A DNA stretch of 64,000 nucleotides. Origin: Vulcanococcus sp. (GTDB taxonomy: Bacteria; Cyanobacteriota; Cyanobacteriia; PCC-6307; Cyanobiaceae). The notes beneath the pieces were generated by a model. That model had not been told where the DNA came from, searched no databases, and saw only the letters and a list, made by a program, of their open reading frames with translations. The translations under genes and the position numbers were made by a program. The stretch covers positions 310,001 to 374,000 of the forward strand of contig JAHUZV010000024.1 of assembly GCA_019264575.1 (NCBI GenBank), written 5' to 3'. Below are positions 1-9,958 of this stretch, piece after piece (the stretch's first letter is position 1; each line of letters opens with the position of its first letter).

Positions 1-1892
<1,892 letters not shown>

Positions 1893-1910
1893 GGCAACAG
1901 ATGCGTTGGC

Positions 1911-2645
1911 TCAGCTGCGCTGACGGCGATTGGCCTTGCGGGTGCCTCCGTAGCGATACCCAGGCTGTTCGCGCAGGATCGGCCAGCACTGCGGGCACAC
2001 CAGTTGCCATTCGGGTTCAACGCTTGAGCACACCCGGTAGTGGATGGGCCCTGCGTTTTGGCAGCGCTCGCAGCGAAAGGTCTCCGCTCCGGCGCCCCGC
2101 TGCAGCAGAAGCGCCTCTTCTTCCGCCGTGGAGATGCGCCCGAGCGCGGCATTGCGGTGGGGGTAACGGCCGAAGCGCCGCAGCCAATCGGCATGGCGCC
2201 GGGCAACGGCGGCGGTGGCTGCATCGCTGTAGCGCGCGAACAGTGCAACGCTCGCCTCCACCACGGCCAGGCTTTCGCTGTGTAAGTGCGGCATCAGCCA
2301 GAACTGGCGCCGCACTCGCGCCGGTTCGGCCTCGATCCAACCCAGCTCCAGGGCCCGCTGGCTCATGGCCAAGGCACGGGCATCACCGCTGAAGGCCTGC
2401 GTCTGATCACGCCACACCTGCCGGCTGAACTGATCCAGCAGCAGCACCAGAGCCAGAGCACTCTGCGGCTGCTCTTCCCAGCTGCTGAGACCACCGGCTA
2501 CAGCCTCGGCCGTGAGCTCGCCGAATCGCTCCTGCACCAGCGCATCAAAGCTGCGGCTGCGGCGGAACCACTGGCGCGGTTTGCAGGCCACAAACCAGAA
2601 CTGCAACACAGCCTCCGCCTGGCAGGCAGAGCCGGCTGGCGTCAT
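1911..2645 (-). CDS. DUF924 family protein with C-terminal zinc-ribbon-like tail
   Basis: 244 residues. The N-terminal 185 residues show the DUF924 pattern: VLQFWF near the start, then LLLDQFSRQVWRDQ, an LMPHLHSE segment and GRYPHRNAALGR. Family function is not established; the fold is helical. The tail adds a paired-cysteine module (CERC, about 25 residues, CPQC) that could bind zinc, followed by a basic end. ATG at 2643-2645 overlaps the stop of the upstream small membrane-protein gene by four bases (ATGA), suggesting translational coupling. Confidence 0.8.
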   Translation of the reverse strand: MTPAGSACQAEAVLQFWFVACKPRQWFRRSRSFDALVQERFGELTAEAVAGGLSSWEEQPQSALALVLLLDQFSRQVWRDQTQAFSGDARALAMSQRALELGWIEAEPARVRRQFWLMPHLHSESLAVVEASVALFARYSDAATAAVARRHADWLRRFGRYPHRNAALGRISTAEEEALLLQRGAGAETFRCERCQNAGPIHYRVCSSVEPEWQLVCPQCWPILREQPGYRYGGTRKANRRQRS

Positions 2646-2878
2646 GCCCGCTTCTGGTTGGCGGCATAGAGCACGGCACCCCCGGCCACCACGGTGAGCA
2701 GGCCGGTGCTGATCAGGAAGCCGGTGAGCATCAGCAGCCCGAGAACCGAGCCGAGCAGCGACATCTTCACGCGCAGCAGCTTGGATTTGATCAGCAGCAC
2801 CAGAAGCAGCATCACGGTTGCCTTCAGGCCGGCGATGCGGGCTGCGCTGATCGGGCAGAAGGGATTGGGAAGGAACAT
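2642..2878 (-). CDS. Small two-helix membrane protein
   Basis: 78 residues read from the ATG at 2876-2878. The sequence has hydrophobic stretches separated by a basic KSKLLRVKM loop, so a two-pass inner or thylakoid membrane protein is likely. No family recognised. A longer reading frame exists upstream, but it would overlap the divergent sod gene start and has no protein-like composition. The stop overlaps the start of the DUF924 gene by four bases. Confidence 0.65.
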   Translation of the reverse strand: MFLPNPFCPISAARIAGLKATVMLLLVLLIKSKLLRVKMSLLGSVLGLLMLTGFLISTGLLTVVAGGAVLYAANQKRA

Positions 2879-2965
2879 GGCCGCTGCTGCTGGATCCCCA
2901 CTCTGTCGAAGCCGCCGCTGGGCTGCGTGGGGCTGCCAGGCTGGTGGGATCTGATCGGTGGACGC

Positions 2966-3651
<686 letters not shown>

Positions 3652-3655
<4 letters not shown>

Positions 3656-3870
3656 CCACCAATCTTCAGGCCATCGGCTTTCTGCTCACCTGGGTGCTGG
3701 GGTGGGGGATCGGTGGCTCCTTGATCGATGCGGGTTTGATCGATGCCGGAGTGTATTCGCTCGAAACCGGGCAACTCGGCACTGCCACCACCTTTGTGTT
3801 GTGGACGCTGCTCTGGGGAGGTGGCGGCGTTTGGTTGTACCGCTACTGGACAAAACCCAAAGCTGACTGA
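3652..3870 (+). CDS. Small membrane protein coupled to sodA
   Basis: 72 residues, ATG at 3652 overlapping the sodA stop (ATGA). Two hydrophobic helices (FLLTWVLGWGIGGSLIDAG and FVLWTLLWGGGGVWLY) flank a short polar loop; the end is basic (TKPKAD). The family is not recognised. The overlap argues for co-translation with the exported dismutase. Confidence 0.75.
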
Positions 3871-3878
3871 TCCAAATG

Positions 3879-3905
3879 CTGTGCGTAGCAATTGCTACAT
3901 CACAG
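3879..3905 (+). promoter_or_regulatory. Palindrome containing a GTA-N8-TAC NtcA-type box
   Basis: Bases 3885-3898 form a perfect 14-base palindrome that also fits the NtcA consensus GTA-N8-TAC. Outer arms CTGTG and CACAG extend the symmetry. It lies 121 bases upstream of the AraC-like gene and 15 bases after the small membrane-protein stop. No clear TAN3T -10 element at the usual 22-base spacing was found, so it could also be a structural element of the sod transcript. Confidence 0.45.
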
Positions 3906-3913
3906 TGTGGGTT

Positions 3914-3939
3914 GTGATGTGTTTGCCTGCAAACATCAC
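3914..3939. repeat. Inverted repeat between sod operon and AraC-like gene
   Basis: Left arm GTGATG(TG)TTTGC pairs with right arm GCAAACATCAC around a two-base loop, with one two-base bulge. There is no T-tract, so a classical terminator is not supported. It may be an operator or a transcript 3' stabiliser. Confidence 0.5.
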
Positions 3940-4018
3940 CTCTTCAGCACTTGCCCTTCGGCGTACTGTTTTGCTGCTTCAAGTTGATCCAGCAGACGCA
4001 TCGCCCTGAGGTGAAATC

Positions 4019-4399
4019 ATGGACGGCAACACAATGCATGCCCTCCAGGCCAAGGCTGATCTGGCCGCCATCCGCCACACCATTCATCAGCGTCGTTTTG
4101 AGTGGCTCACGCCTGAAAGCCTCTGCGCTGGATTGAGAATCCCGCGGGCGCGAGCTGAAGCGATCCTGGCTGAGTTGGCCGGCACCTGCCTGCAGGAGGA
4201 GATCTGGGCGATCAAGGCCTCCGTGCTCTACACCGCCATTGCTGATGATCCCGGCGCTGATTTGGAGCTGCTGCTGCGCGAGGTGGGGTTTGACAGTGTG
4301 TTCACGGCCTGCTCGATTTTCCGCCACTGCTACGGAATATCGCCCATGCGTTTTCGGGTGCAGTGCCAACGGGCTTGGCGGCAATCATGGGCAGCCTGA
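4019..4399 (+). CDS. Small AraC-type helix-turn-helix protein
   Basis: 126 residues. The C-terminal part reads VGFDSVFTACSIFRHCYGISPMRFR, matching the second HTH and signature region of AraC/XylS proteins (GF-x-S-xx-F-xx-F-xx-xx-G-xSP-xx-FR). An earlier LTPESLCAGLRIPRARAEAIL segment can serve as the first HTH. There is no effector domain, so it is a stand-alone DNA-binding module. Starts at 4019 or five codons in (ATG at 4034) are both possible. Two inverted repeats lie just upstream and could be its operators. Confidence 0.75.
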   Translation: MDGNTMHALQAKADLAAIRHTIHQRRFEWLTPESLCAGLRIPRARAEAILAELAGTCLQEEIWAIKASVLYTAIADDPGADLELLLREVGFDSVFTACSIFRHCYGISPMRFRVQCQRAWRQSWAA

Positions 4400-4405
4400 T
4401 GCGCT

Positions 4406-4708
4406 TCAGCTGCGCAGGTTGCAGAGCAGCTGGGTGGGGAGCCGGCAGGTGCGCCAATCGCCATTGGCGGCGCACACCTCCACACCGATCAGTTGTTGCT
4501 GGGGCTCGGCGCAGATCTGATCCAGCCACGTCACCGCATCGGTGATCGCCTCATCGAGGCTCCCGTAGCAATCATCCAACTGTTGATGGGGCTCAAAGCA
4601 GGCATCAATCAGCCGATACATCCGATCCATGGCCGCCCAGGTCTTCACGTCTTCCTCTGGAAGGCCATGCTGATGGCACTGGAGCGGATCGAACGGTGTT
4701 CGATCCAA
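4406..4708 (-). CDS. Small protein, paralogue of the gene at 40680
   Basis: 100 residues. The core (YRLIDACFEPHQQLDD, SLDEAITDAVTWL, IGVEVCAANGDWRT) aligns without large gaps with the 82-residue protein at 40680-40928 (YRLINASFEAHPHLDA, SVEEALTDAASWL, IGVEVSTRSGEWRT). The family function is unknown; both are soluble with mixed helix and strand composition. It converges with the AraC-like gene. Confidence 0.75.
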   Translation of the reverse strand: MDRTPFDPLQCHQHGLPEEDVKTWAAMDRMYRLIDACFEPHQQLDDCYGSLDEAITDAVTWLDQICAEPQQQLIGVEVCAANGDWRTCRLPTQLLCNLRS

Positions 4709-4735
4709 CTGTTTTAAGGATCTCTTTAGTAATCT

Positions 4736-4969
4736 TCAGCTGTGCGGGAAGCTGAGGCTCTCCACGGTGCGCGCCGCAGCTGTGAGGGCCTCAGCGCCGG
4801 AGCTGGTTTCCACGATTGAGAGGCCCCGCACCGTGCCGTCTGCGAGGAACCAACGGTCTTTTTGCAGGGCCTGAAACACCTCACGGGCCTGCTCCAAGCT
4901 GGGAAAGCTGCCCACATTGGCGCTGCCCCAGGCGTCGTGGGTGAGCACGGAATAGGTCATGGTGGTCAT
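4736..4969 (-). CDS. Small hypothetical protein
   Basis: 77 residues from the ATG at 4967-4969, with an alternative ATG at 4958-4960. The sequence (TYSVLTHDAWGSANVGSF, then LEQAREVFQAL, then RGLSIVET) has the strand-helix-strand alternation of a small soluble domain. No family recognised. The longer upstream frame is rejected because it would overlap the divergent gene at 5022. Confidence 0.6.
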   Translation of the reverse strand: MTTMTYSVLTHDAWGSANVGSFPSLEQAREVFQALQKDRWFLADGTVRGLSIVETSSGAEALTAAARTVESLSFPHS

Positions 4970-5021
4970 CCTGGCAGCTTTGGGCCATCTGCCTAGGGTG
5001 AAGCCAGTTGCCTGATCACCG

Positions 5022-5282
5022 GTGAACTCGCTTCGCGTTGTTGCAGCCCTTGCCCTTGTGGGTGCACCGTTGCTGAGTTCGGATGCAGCGCTGGCGCAGA
5101 ACCGCATCCCGAAGCTCCCCGGTTACGACCAGTGCCCTCTGGGTTATGTGAACGACCTCAAGCAGAGCTGCTATTCGCCGATCTACTACGAGGTGCAGCC
5201 CACTGGCGGCAAGGCCTGCCTCTCAGGTTGGATGAACATCGGCGCTGGGTACTGCAAGAAGAAGACCCTCGGCATCTTCTGA
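5022..5282 (+). CDS. Small secreted Cys-containing protein
   Basis: 86 residues with a GTG start. A signal peptide (MNSLRVVAALALVGAPLL, cleavage near ALAQ) is followed by a short mature part with four Cys, including QCPLGYVNDLKQSC and ACLSGWMNIGAGYCKKK. The GAGYCK ending also appears twice in the secreted repeat protein at 29198-29428, so the two may share a fold. Function unknown; disulfides in the periplasm are likely. Confidence 0.7.
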   Translation: MNSLRVVAALALVGAPLLSSDAALAQNRIPKLPGYDQCPLGYVNDLKQSCYSPIYYEVQPTGGKACLSGWMNIGAGYCKKKTLGIF

Positions 5283-5438
5283 TCCAGCCAGATTGGGATC
5301 CACGCGGGCCAGCCGCTCGAGGATGGTGTGGAGGTCCAGTTCGGAGAGCTCTCCGCTGGGTGTCCACTTCATGCAGGTGGATCCCAGGCAGGTTCGGTTC
5401 GATCTGTTCTGTGGGCTGGGCGGTTTGAGGCAGGTCAT
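5223..5438 (-). CDS. Possible small protein opposite the end of the secreted gene
   Basis: 71 residues from the ATG at 5436-5438. The second half (GELSELDLHTILERLARVDPNLAG) is protein-like, but the frame overlaps the last 60 bases of the convergent gene at 5022-5282. No family recognised. It may be chance coding in GC-rich DNA. Confidence 0.35.
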   Translation of the reverse strand: MTCLKPPSPQNRSNRTCLGSTCMKWTPSGELSELDLHTILERLARVDPNLAGSEDAEGLLLAVPSADVHPT

Positions 5439-5517
5439 CGCCTTGTCCTCGTGTCCTGATGGGTGCAGTCTCCCGTGAGTCGCACGTGGGCCACTACCCC
5501 CATTTAGGGTCAGTGGC

Positions 5518-6807
5518 ATGGCTGGTGAACCCAAGGCCCTGAGTGGGCGGCCGCTGCCAAACAGTGGCGCTGTGAGCGGGGTGTTGGAGGCGTTGGCCTT
5601 CTTCCGCGACGCCGATTTCGCGCGCACACGGTTTGAGCGGCTCGGCGACGTGTTTGAAACCAAGTTGCTGGGCCAGCAGCTGGTGTTCATCCGCGGGGAG
5701 CGGGCGATCAGCGATCTGTTCAGCCAGAGCGATGGCACCGAGGGCTGGTGGCCGGAGAGTGTGCGGCAGCTGCTGGGTAGCCGTTCGCTGGCCAACCGCA
5801 ACGGTGCCGACCACCGTGCCCGGCGCCGGGTGGTTGGGCAGCTGTTTTCCGCCGCAGCGCTGCGCCGCTACAGCCCGGCGATCGTGGCGTTGGTGGATCA
5901 ACTGGCCGCGGAGCTGAAGGCATCAGCAGGCCCGGTGCGGCTGGTGGATCGGATGCGGCGCTTCGCCTTCGCTGTGATTGCTTCGGTGGTGCTCGGCCTT
6001 GAAGGCGACGACATCGAAGCGCTGTTCGCTGATTTCGAGATCTGGACGCGGGCCCTGTTTTCGGTGCCGATCGCTATTCCAGGCAGTCCTTTTGCCAAGG
6101 CCTTGCAGGCGCGGGCGCGGCTGCTGGAGCGGCTGCGGGGCGTGTTGGATCGGGCCAAGGATCGCCCCACCGGCGGGCTGGATCTGCTGAGCGGTGGATT
6201 GGATGAGGCCGGTCTTCCCCTTACCGACGACGACCTGGTGGAGCAGTTGCTGCTGCTGCTGTTCGCCGGCTACGAAACCACAGCCTCCTCACTCAGCTGC
6301 CTGATGGCGGCTCTACTGCAGCATCCACCTGTCTTGCACTGGCTTCAGGCCGAAGTGCAAACGTTGGCTTGGCCGCCACCGGAAGCGATCGCCGCACCAC
6401 GGCTGGATGCGGTGGTGCAGGAGGTGATGCGTCTGAACCCACCGGTGGGTGGTTTTTTCCGCCGCACCACGCGGCCGCTGCTGCTTGATGGGGTGCTCGT
6501 TCACGAGGGGCGTGTGGTGCAGGTCGCCATTGCGGCCTCGAATCGCACCAGCAGCAGCGATGCATCGGATTTAGATGCGTTCCGCCCCGAGCGGCACTTG
6601 GAAGCTGACAACGGGCTCACGCTGTTGCCCTTCGGCGGCGGCGAACGGGTCTGCCTGGGCAAGGCCTTAGCGGAATTGGAGATCCGTTTGATGGCGGTGG
6701 GCTTGCTGCAGCAGGTTGTGCTGCAGCTTGATCCGGATCAAGACCTCAGCCTGGCGCTGATCCCAAGCCCCAGCCCGCGGGATGGCTTGTTGGTTGCGGC
6801 CTGCTGA
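5518..6807 (+). CDS. Cytochrome P450 (CYP120-like)
   Basis: 429 residues, near full P450 length. Motifs in order: I-helix oxygen-activation segment LFAGYETTASS, the ExxR segment VVQEVMRLNPPVGG, the FRPERH segment and the haem-ligand loop LPFGGGERVCLGKALAE with its Cys. No membrane anchor is visible, as for soluble bacterial P450s. The motif spacing recalls the cyanobacterial CYP120 group, whose Synechocystis member acts on retinoids; the substrate here is inferred only. No ferredoxin partner is adjacent. Confidence 0.92.
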   Translation: MAGEPKALSGRPLPNSGAVSGVLEALAFFRDADFARTRFERLGDVFETKLLGQQLVFIRGERAISDLFSQSDGTEGWWPESVRQLLGSRSLANRNGADHRARRRVVGQLFSAAALRRYSPAIVALVDQLAAELKASAGPVRLVDRMRRFAFAVIASVVLGLEGDDIEALFADFEIWTRALFSVPIAIPGSPFAKALQARARLLERLRGVLDRAKDRPTGGLDLLSGGLDEAGLPLTDDDLVEQLLLLLFAGYETTASSLSCLMAALLQHPPVLHWLQAEVQTLAWPPPEAIAAPRLDAVVQEVMRLNPPVGGFFRRTTRPLLLDGVLVHEGRVVQVAIAASNRTSSSDASDLDAFRPERHLEADNGLTLLPFGGGERVCLGKALAELEIRLMAVGLLQQVVLQLDPDQDLSLALIPSPSPRDGLLVAAC

Positions 6808-6869
6808 TTTGGCTCCGTGGCTGTGGGTTGAGGGGAATGCTTCTAGGGTTGAGGCAGGAGACTGAGGGT

Positions 6870-7079
6870 ATGAATTTTCATCTTGAGGTTGAACAGGAAG
6901 ACGACGGACGCTGGCTGGCGGAAGTGCTTCAGCTACCCGGTGCGCTTGCCTATGGAGCATCCGCTGCCGAAGCCATGGCAAAGGCCGAAGCCTTGGCATT
7001 GCGGGCACTGGCTGAGCAGTTGGAGCATGGTGAAGCTGCTCCAGTCACCATCAACATCGTTCTTCCCACTGCCGCGTGA
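6870..7079 (+). CDS. hicB: HicB-like antitoxin
   Basis: 69 residues from the ATG at 6870. The pattern MNFHLEVEQEDDGRWLAEV, LPGALAYGASAAEAMAKAEALALRALAE is the HicB partial RNase H fold, which binds HicA and neutralises it. The short C-terminal tail (TINIVLPTAA) lacks an obvious DNA-binding module. The stop overlaps the GTG start of hicA by four bases. Because hicA carries a nonsense codon, this antitoxin may be an orphan. Confidence 0.8.
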   Translation: MNFHLEVEQEDDGRWLAEVLQLPGALAYGASAAEAMAKAEALALRALAEQLEHGEAAPVTINIVLPTAA

Positions 7080-7288
7080 GTGTCTGGCCTTCAGTGAAGG
7101 CCAAACGCGTGCTCAGCGCTCTACTCACTCTGGGCTGGCATCTGTAGCGGCAGAGCGGATCGCATCGCACCTTGGCGCGCGACGGATGGCCTGATGTTGT
7201 TTTCGCTTTTCATGACGGTGAAGAGCTTGGTCCGCGCATGCTGGCTCGCATTGCCAAACACACGGGCCTGAAGCCCGGTGATCTCTAG
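7076..7288 (+). pseudogene. hicA: HicA toxin interrupted by an in-frame amber codon
   Basis: Reading from GTG at 7076 gives SVWPSVKAKRVLSALLTLGWHL, then TAG at 7145-7147 (codon 24), then RQSGSHRTLARDGWPDVVF and FHDGEELGPRMLARIAKHTG to a normal stop at 7286-7288. Both halves are in one frame and fit the HicA dsRBD-like mRNA interferase, including the GSHR catalytic histidine. One base change (for example TAG from CAG, AAG or TGG) would restore it. Only the first 23 residues would be made unless the codon is read through. Confidence 0.85.
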
Positions 7289-7719
7289 CTGCTCAGCCAC
7301 TGCAGCGACACCTGCCGTTGGCGCGGGCCGTCGAGCTCCACCAGGATCACGTCTTGATAGGTGCCGAGTACCAGCTCGCCCTTGCTCACGTTCACGATCA
7401 CCTGGTTGCCGAGCAGTAGCGCCTGCAGATGGGCGTGGGCGTTGCGGGGTTCATCGGCTGGGATGTTGGGGCGCAAGTGGAGGTCGTTGTGCTTCCAGGG
7501 CGCGGCGGCTGGGGCGATCTGAGTGAGCCAGTGCTCGATGTCGAGCAGGAGCCGCTCCTCCATTTCGTTGATGATCACGGCCGTTGTGGTGTGCTGGCTC
7601 GACACCACCACGGCACCCTCGCGTCCGCCGTGCTGACGCAGGAATCTCCGCACCTGGGATGTGATCGCCAGGCACTGGAAGCTCTGTTCGCTGGCGAGGC
7701 TGATCAGCTGGTGCGTCAT
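7285..7719 (-). CDS. YjbQ/UPF0047 family protein
   Basis: 144 residues from the ATG at 7717-7719. Family features: SSQHTTTAVIINEMEERLLLDI, NAHAHLQALLLGNQVIV and LGTYQDVILVELDGPRQR. UPF0047 proteins form trimers; some members have weak thiamine-phosphate synthase activity, but the physiological role is open. It converges with the hicA remnant, sharing four bases at the stop codons (CTAG). Confidence 0.9.
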   Translation of the reverse strand: MTHQLISLASEQSFQCLAITSQVRRFLRQHGGREGAVVVSSQHTTTAVIINEMEERLLLDIEHWLTQIAPAAAPWKHNDLHLRPNIPADEPRNAHAHLQALLLGNQVIVNVSKGELVLGTYQDVILVELDGPRQRQVSLQWLSS

Positions 7720-7777
7720 GGCGGGAGGCGCTTTGGGCCACGTGCCGGCATCATGGGCGCGACGCTGCCCAGCCCTC

Positions 7778-8434
7778 ATGCGCCGACTCCCGTCCTTTGG
7801 CCTGGTGGGTCTGGCCTTAGTGCTCAGCAGCTGCACCGCGAGCAAGCCCGAGAAGCCTGGGCCTCAGCCCCTCTCCGGGCCGATCCGGATTGAGCTCGAT
7901 CTGAAGGACCCCTCCAAAAGTTTTGGCGTTCTGCCCTTGGGCAACGACCGCACCATCTTCAAGGTGGGATATGGACGGCTTGGCGTCACCTGCGCCGGTA
8001 GCCGCTTTGAAGAGGGCTACACGCCCTTGGGCCGGTTCAAGGTGAATGCGATTCTCAGCAACGATCGCTTTGAAATGGAGCCGGCGCTGATCAAGCAATC
8101 CGGCAAGAGCGAAGCGGAGCTGAAGGCATCACTGTTCAAGAGCATGAACGCGATCGACTTCAGCGGTGATGGCGAAGTGGGTGAATACGGCATCGGCTAT
8201 GTGAGCCTGGCACCGCTGAACAGCGTGAAACAGCCCTTCAAGTTCAACACCTACGACGGCAAGTTCCGCTGGTACAGCTTCGCGATTCACGGCAGCAACA
8301 ACGATCAGCGCATCGGCCAGAAGGTGACCGGCGGCTGCGTGAATGTGGCGGAGCCCGTACTCAAGACCCTGCTCAGCTCCGTGAAGCTGGGCGATGAGGT
8401 GGAGGTGACGGCGAATGGGCCTTGCACGCCCTGA
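7778..8434 (+). CDS. Lipoprotein with L,D-transpeptidase-like (YkuD) fold
   Basis: 218 residues from the ATG at 7778. The start has a lipobox (VLSSC) for N-terminal lipidation. The C-terminal part contains AIHGSNNDQRIGQK followed by TGGCVNV, which matches the YkuD HxG...(S/T)xGC catalytic pattern with His and Cys present. This suggests peptidoglycan cross-linking or a related acyl transfer at the cell wall. The Arg usually after the Cys is replaced by VNV, so specificity may differ. Confidence 0.75.
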   Translation: MRRLPSFGLVGLALVLSSCTASKPEKPGPQPLSGPIRIELDLKDPSKSFGVLPLGNDRTIFKVGYGRLGVTCAGSRFEEGYTPLGRFKVNAILSNDRFEMEPALIKQSGKSEAELKASLFKSMNAIDFSGDGEVGEYGIGYVSLAPLNSVKQPFKFNTYDGKFRWYSFAIHGSNNDQRIGQKVTGGCVNVAEPVLKTLLSSVKLGDEVEVTANGPCTP

Positions 8435-8465
8435 TCCAACGTTGGGTGCATCTATCCGTGGATAT

Positions 8466-8827
8466 CTAGATCTTTTGAAGTAGATCCTCGATCGCTGAGA
8501 TCATCGCAGGAAGCGAGTCTTGGCAGGTTAAAATAATTTGTTCTGTGTCTAGGTCAAAGTATTGATGGGCGATGATATCTCCAAATCCCATGGCGCCTTT
8601 CAAGTCCACCTCCGGGTAGTGATTCTGTAGGAAACCGGGTTGGAGTCGATCGAGGCGTTTGAGCGCTTCTCCTGCTGCAAGGAACTGCATGCAAATCACA
8701 TCGATCGCATCCTCTCCGGTTTCCTGCTCCAGTTGTTCTGGATTTTGATCAGTGGTTTGGATTTCAGTTCAGCGCGTTGGAGTGCCCGCAAAAGGCTCAG
8801 CAGAGCGTCGCGATCTCCAGCATTCAC
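8466..8827 (-). pseudogene. hepT: HepT (HEPN/DUF86) toxin, frameshifted and missing its catalytic Arg
   Basis: The GTG at 8825-8827 overlaps the mntA stop (GTGA), the usual arrangement. The first frame reads NAGDRDALLSLLRALQRAE; the rest of HepT (IQTTDQNPEQLEQETGEDA, then ICMQFLAAGEALKRL, then GDIIAHQYFDLD) lies in another frame. The switch is near 8760-8775. In the RNase motif R-x4-H-x-Y the usual Arg is Gly (GGA in GFGDIIAHQY), one base from Arg. Both defects point to an inactive toxin. Confidence 0.75.
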
Positions 8828-9141
8828 GCCTTAAGGCCCTCACGTTGGATGATCCGTCGGAGCGTGGGAGTCATGCGTTCGCGTAGGCGAACCACATCCA
8901 CTGGCCGTTGCATCAGCTCCTCAAGTTCCTGTTTGAGGTGTACGAGGGCGAAAGGCGTGAGTGGGTCGAGTTGAACCCAGATATCGAGATCGCTGTCGGG
9001 TCGCGCTTCACCCCGAGCAACTGAACCGAACAGGCCTAGCTCCACCACATGAAACCGCTCTCGCCAGTCCTGCTTGTGCAGGCGGAGCTGTTTGAGAACA
9101 GCTTCGGCTGTTGGGCTGCCTGGCGAGGTGGGGCAGGTCAT
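8824..9141 (-). CDS. mntA: MntA-type nucleotidyltransferase (antitoxin)
   Basis: 105 residues. The minimal nucleotidyltransferase motif is intact: LFGSVARGEARPDSDLDIWV (GS-x10-DxD), followed by LKQELEELMQRPVDVVRL. In studied MntA-HepT pairs this enzyme AMPylates HepT to silence it. Its partner just downstream looks dead, so this gene may be under relaxed selection. Confidence 0.85.
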   Translation of the reverse strand: MTCPTSPGSPTAEAVLKQLRLHKQDWRERFHVVELGLFGSVARGEARPDSDLDIWVQLDPLTPFALVHLKQELEELMQRPVDVVRLRERMTPTLRRIIQREGLKA

Positions 9142-9592
9142 GCCCTCATTTTGCGTCCTCTTGCTTGGCTTGTCGCCCCTTGATCGCGGCGCGGGTCAAA
9201 CCACCCAACGTGCTCCCGACGGGGGCTTGAAGGCAATGCGTGCAATCACCGATTGCTCCTGCGTGGAGCTAGGGCGAAGCTGAGGGCATCGATCCAAGGA
9301 GGCGTCCCCGATGGACGACACGCCACCTCGCTAGCAGACAGAAGCACGCTGATCATTGGCCCCTGCTCCAACAGTCTTCACCCATCCGTAGGGCTGGTCG
9401 TCGGTTCGGACACTGAATTGGGACGTCTGACCCGTCGACACTCCATTCGCACCGCCTGAGGTGCCCTCAAGGAGGACGCAAAGCCCCACACCTGGAATGC
9501 TTGGCCCCAGGCGCCATCCCGGCCGCTTCGACCCACAGCGATTTCTCTGACCCCCGGCCACCTGGTGCGGGGGGTTTTGGTTGCTTTCCACC
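9142..9592. other. 451-base intergenic stretch without a confident gene
   Basis: No frame here has a start, a ribosome-binding site and protein-like composition together. The minus-strand stretch 9331-9480 reads LLEGTSGGANGVSTGQTSQF and looks mildly coding; it could be a gene relic. A strong terminator-like hairpin sits at the right end, so an unannotated plus-strand transcript is possible. Confidence 0.5.
9551..9578 (+). terminator. Rho-independent terminator-like hairpin
   Basis: CCCCCG pairs with CGGGGG around an 11-base loop that itself contains CACC/GGTG, followed by TTTT. It ends 15 bases before the gene at 9593 and has no annotated gene upstream on the plus strand. Confidence 0.6.
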
Positions 9593-9958
9593 ATGACCGA
9601 CGACGACTTTCTGGCTGCGCTGTCTGCGGTGGATGCCGAGTTTTCCGCGCACCCCAGCTGGCAGCAGGTGAAGCTGCTGGCGGCAGCCCATCCGTGGACC
9701 TTGGGGGTCAAGCCCCTCTCGCCCGGTCAGCAGTCGGTGTTGGCGTTCTGGCGGATCTTTTCGCGTGACGATCAGGGTCGATCCACGGCTCCGATGCCAG
9801 GAGAGGGCACGGCGGAGCAGATCCAGCAGAGCATCTCTGATTTCCAGGAAGACTTTGAGACGGCGGTGCTCACCAACACCGATTTCGACCTGAGCTCGAT
9901 CGAGCAGGTGTTCGCTTCGCTCAGTTCTGGGGCGTCAGCAGCAGATCCGCCAGGTTGA
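9593..9958 (+). CDS. Hypothetical acidic protein
   Basis: 121 residues from the ATG at 9593. The sequence is acidic and helical (TDDDFLAALSAVDAEF, SISDFQEDFETAVLTNTDFD). No family recognised. Its last 38 bases overlap the end of the convergent fibrillin gene. Confidence 0.65.
   Translation: MTDDDFLAALSAVDAEFSAHPSWQQVKLLAAAHPWTLGVKPLSPGQQSVLAFWRIFSRDDQGRSTAPMPGEGTAEQIQQSISDFQEDFETAVLTNTDFDLSSIEQVFASLSSGASAADPPG

Noticed and set aside
9331..9711. 126-residue minus-strand frame in the intergenic region
   Set aside because: Partly antisense to the gene at 9593 and without a credible start; only a short stretch looks coding.
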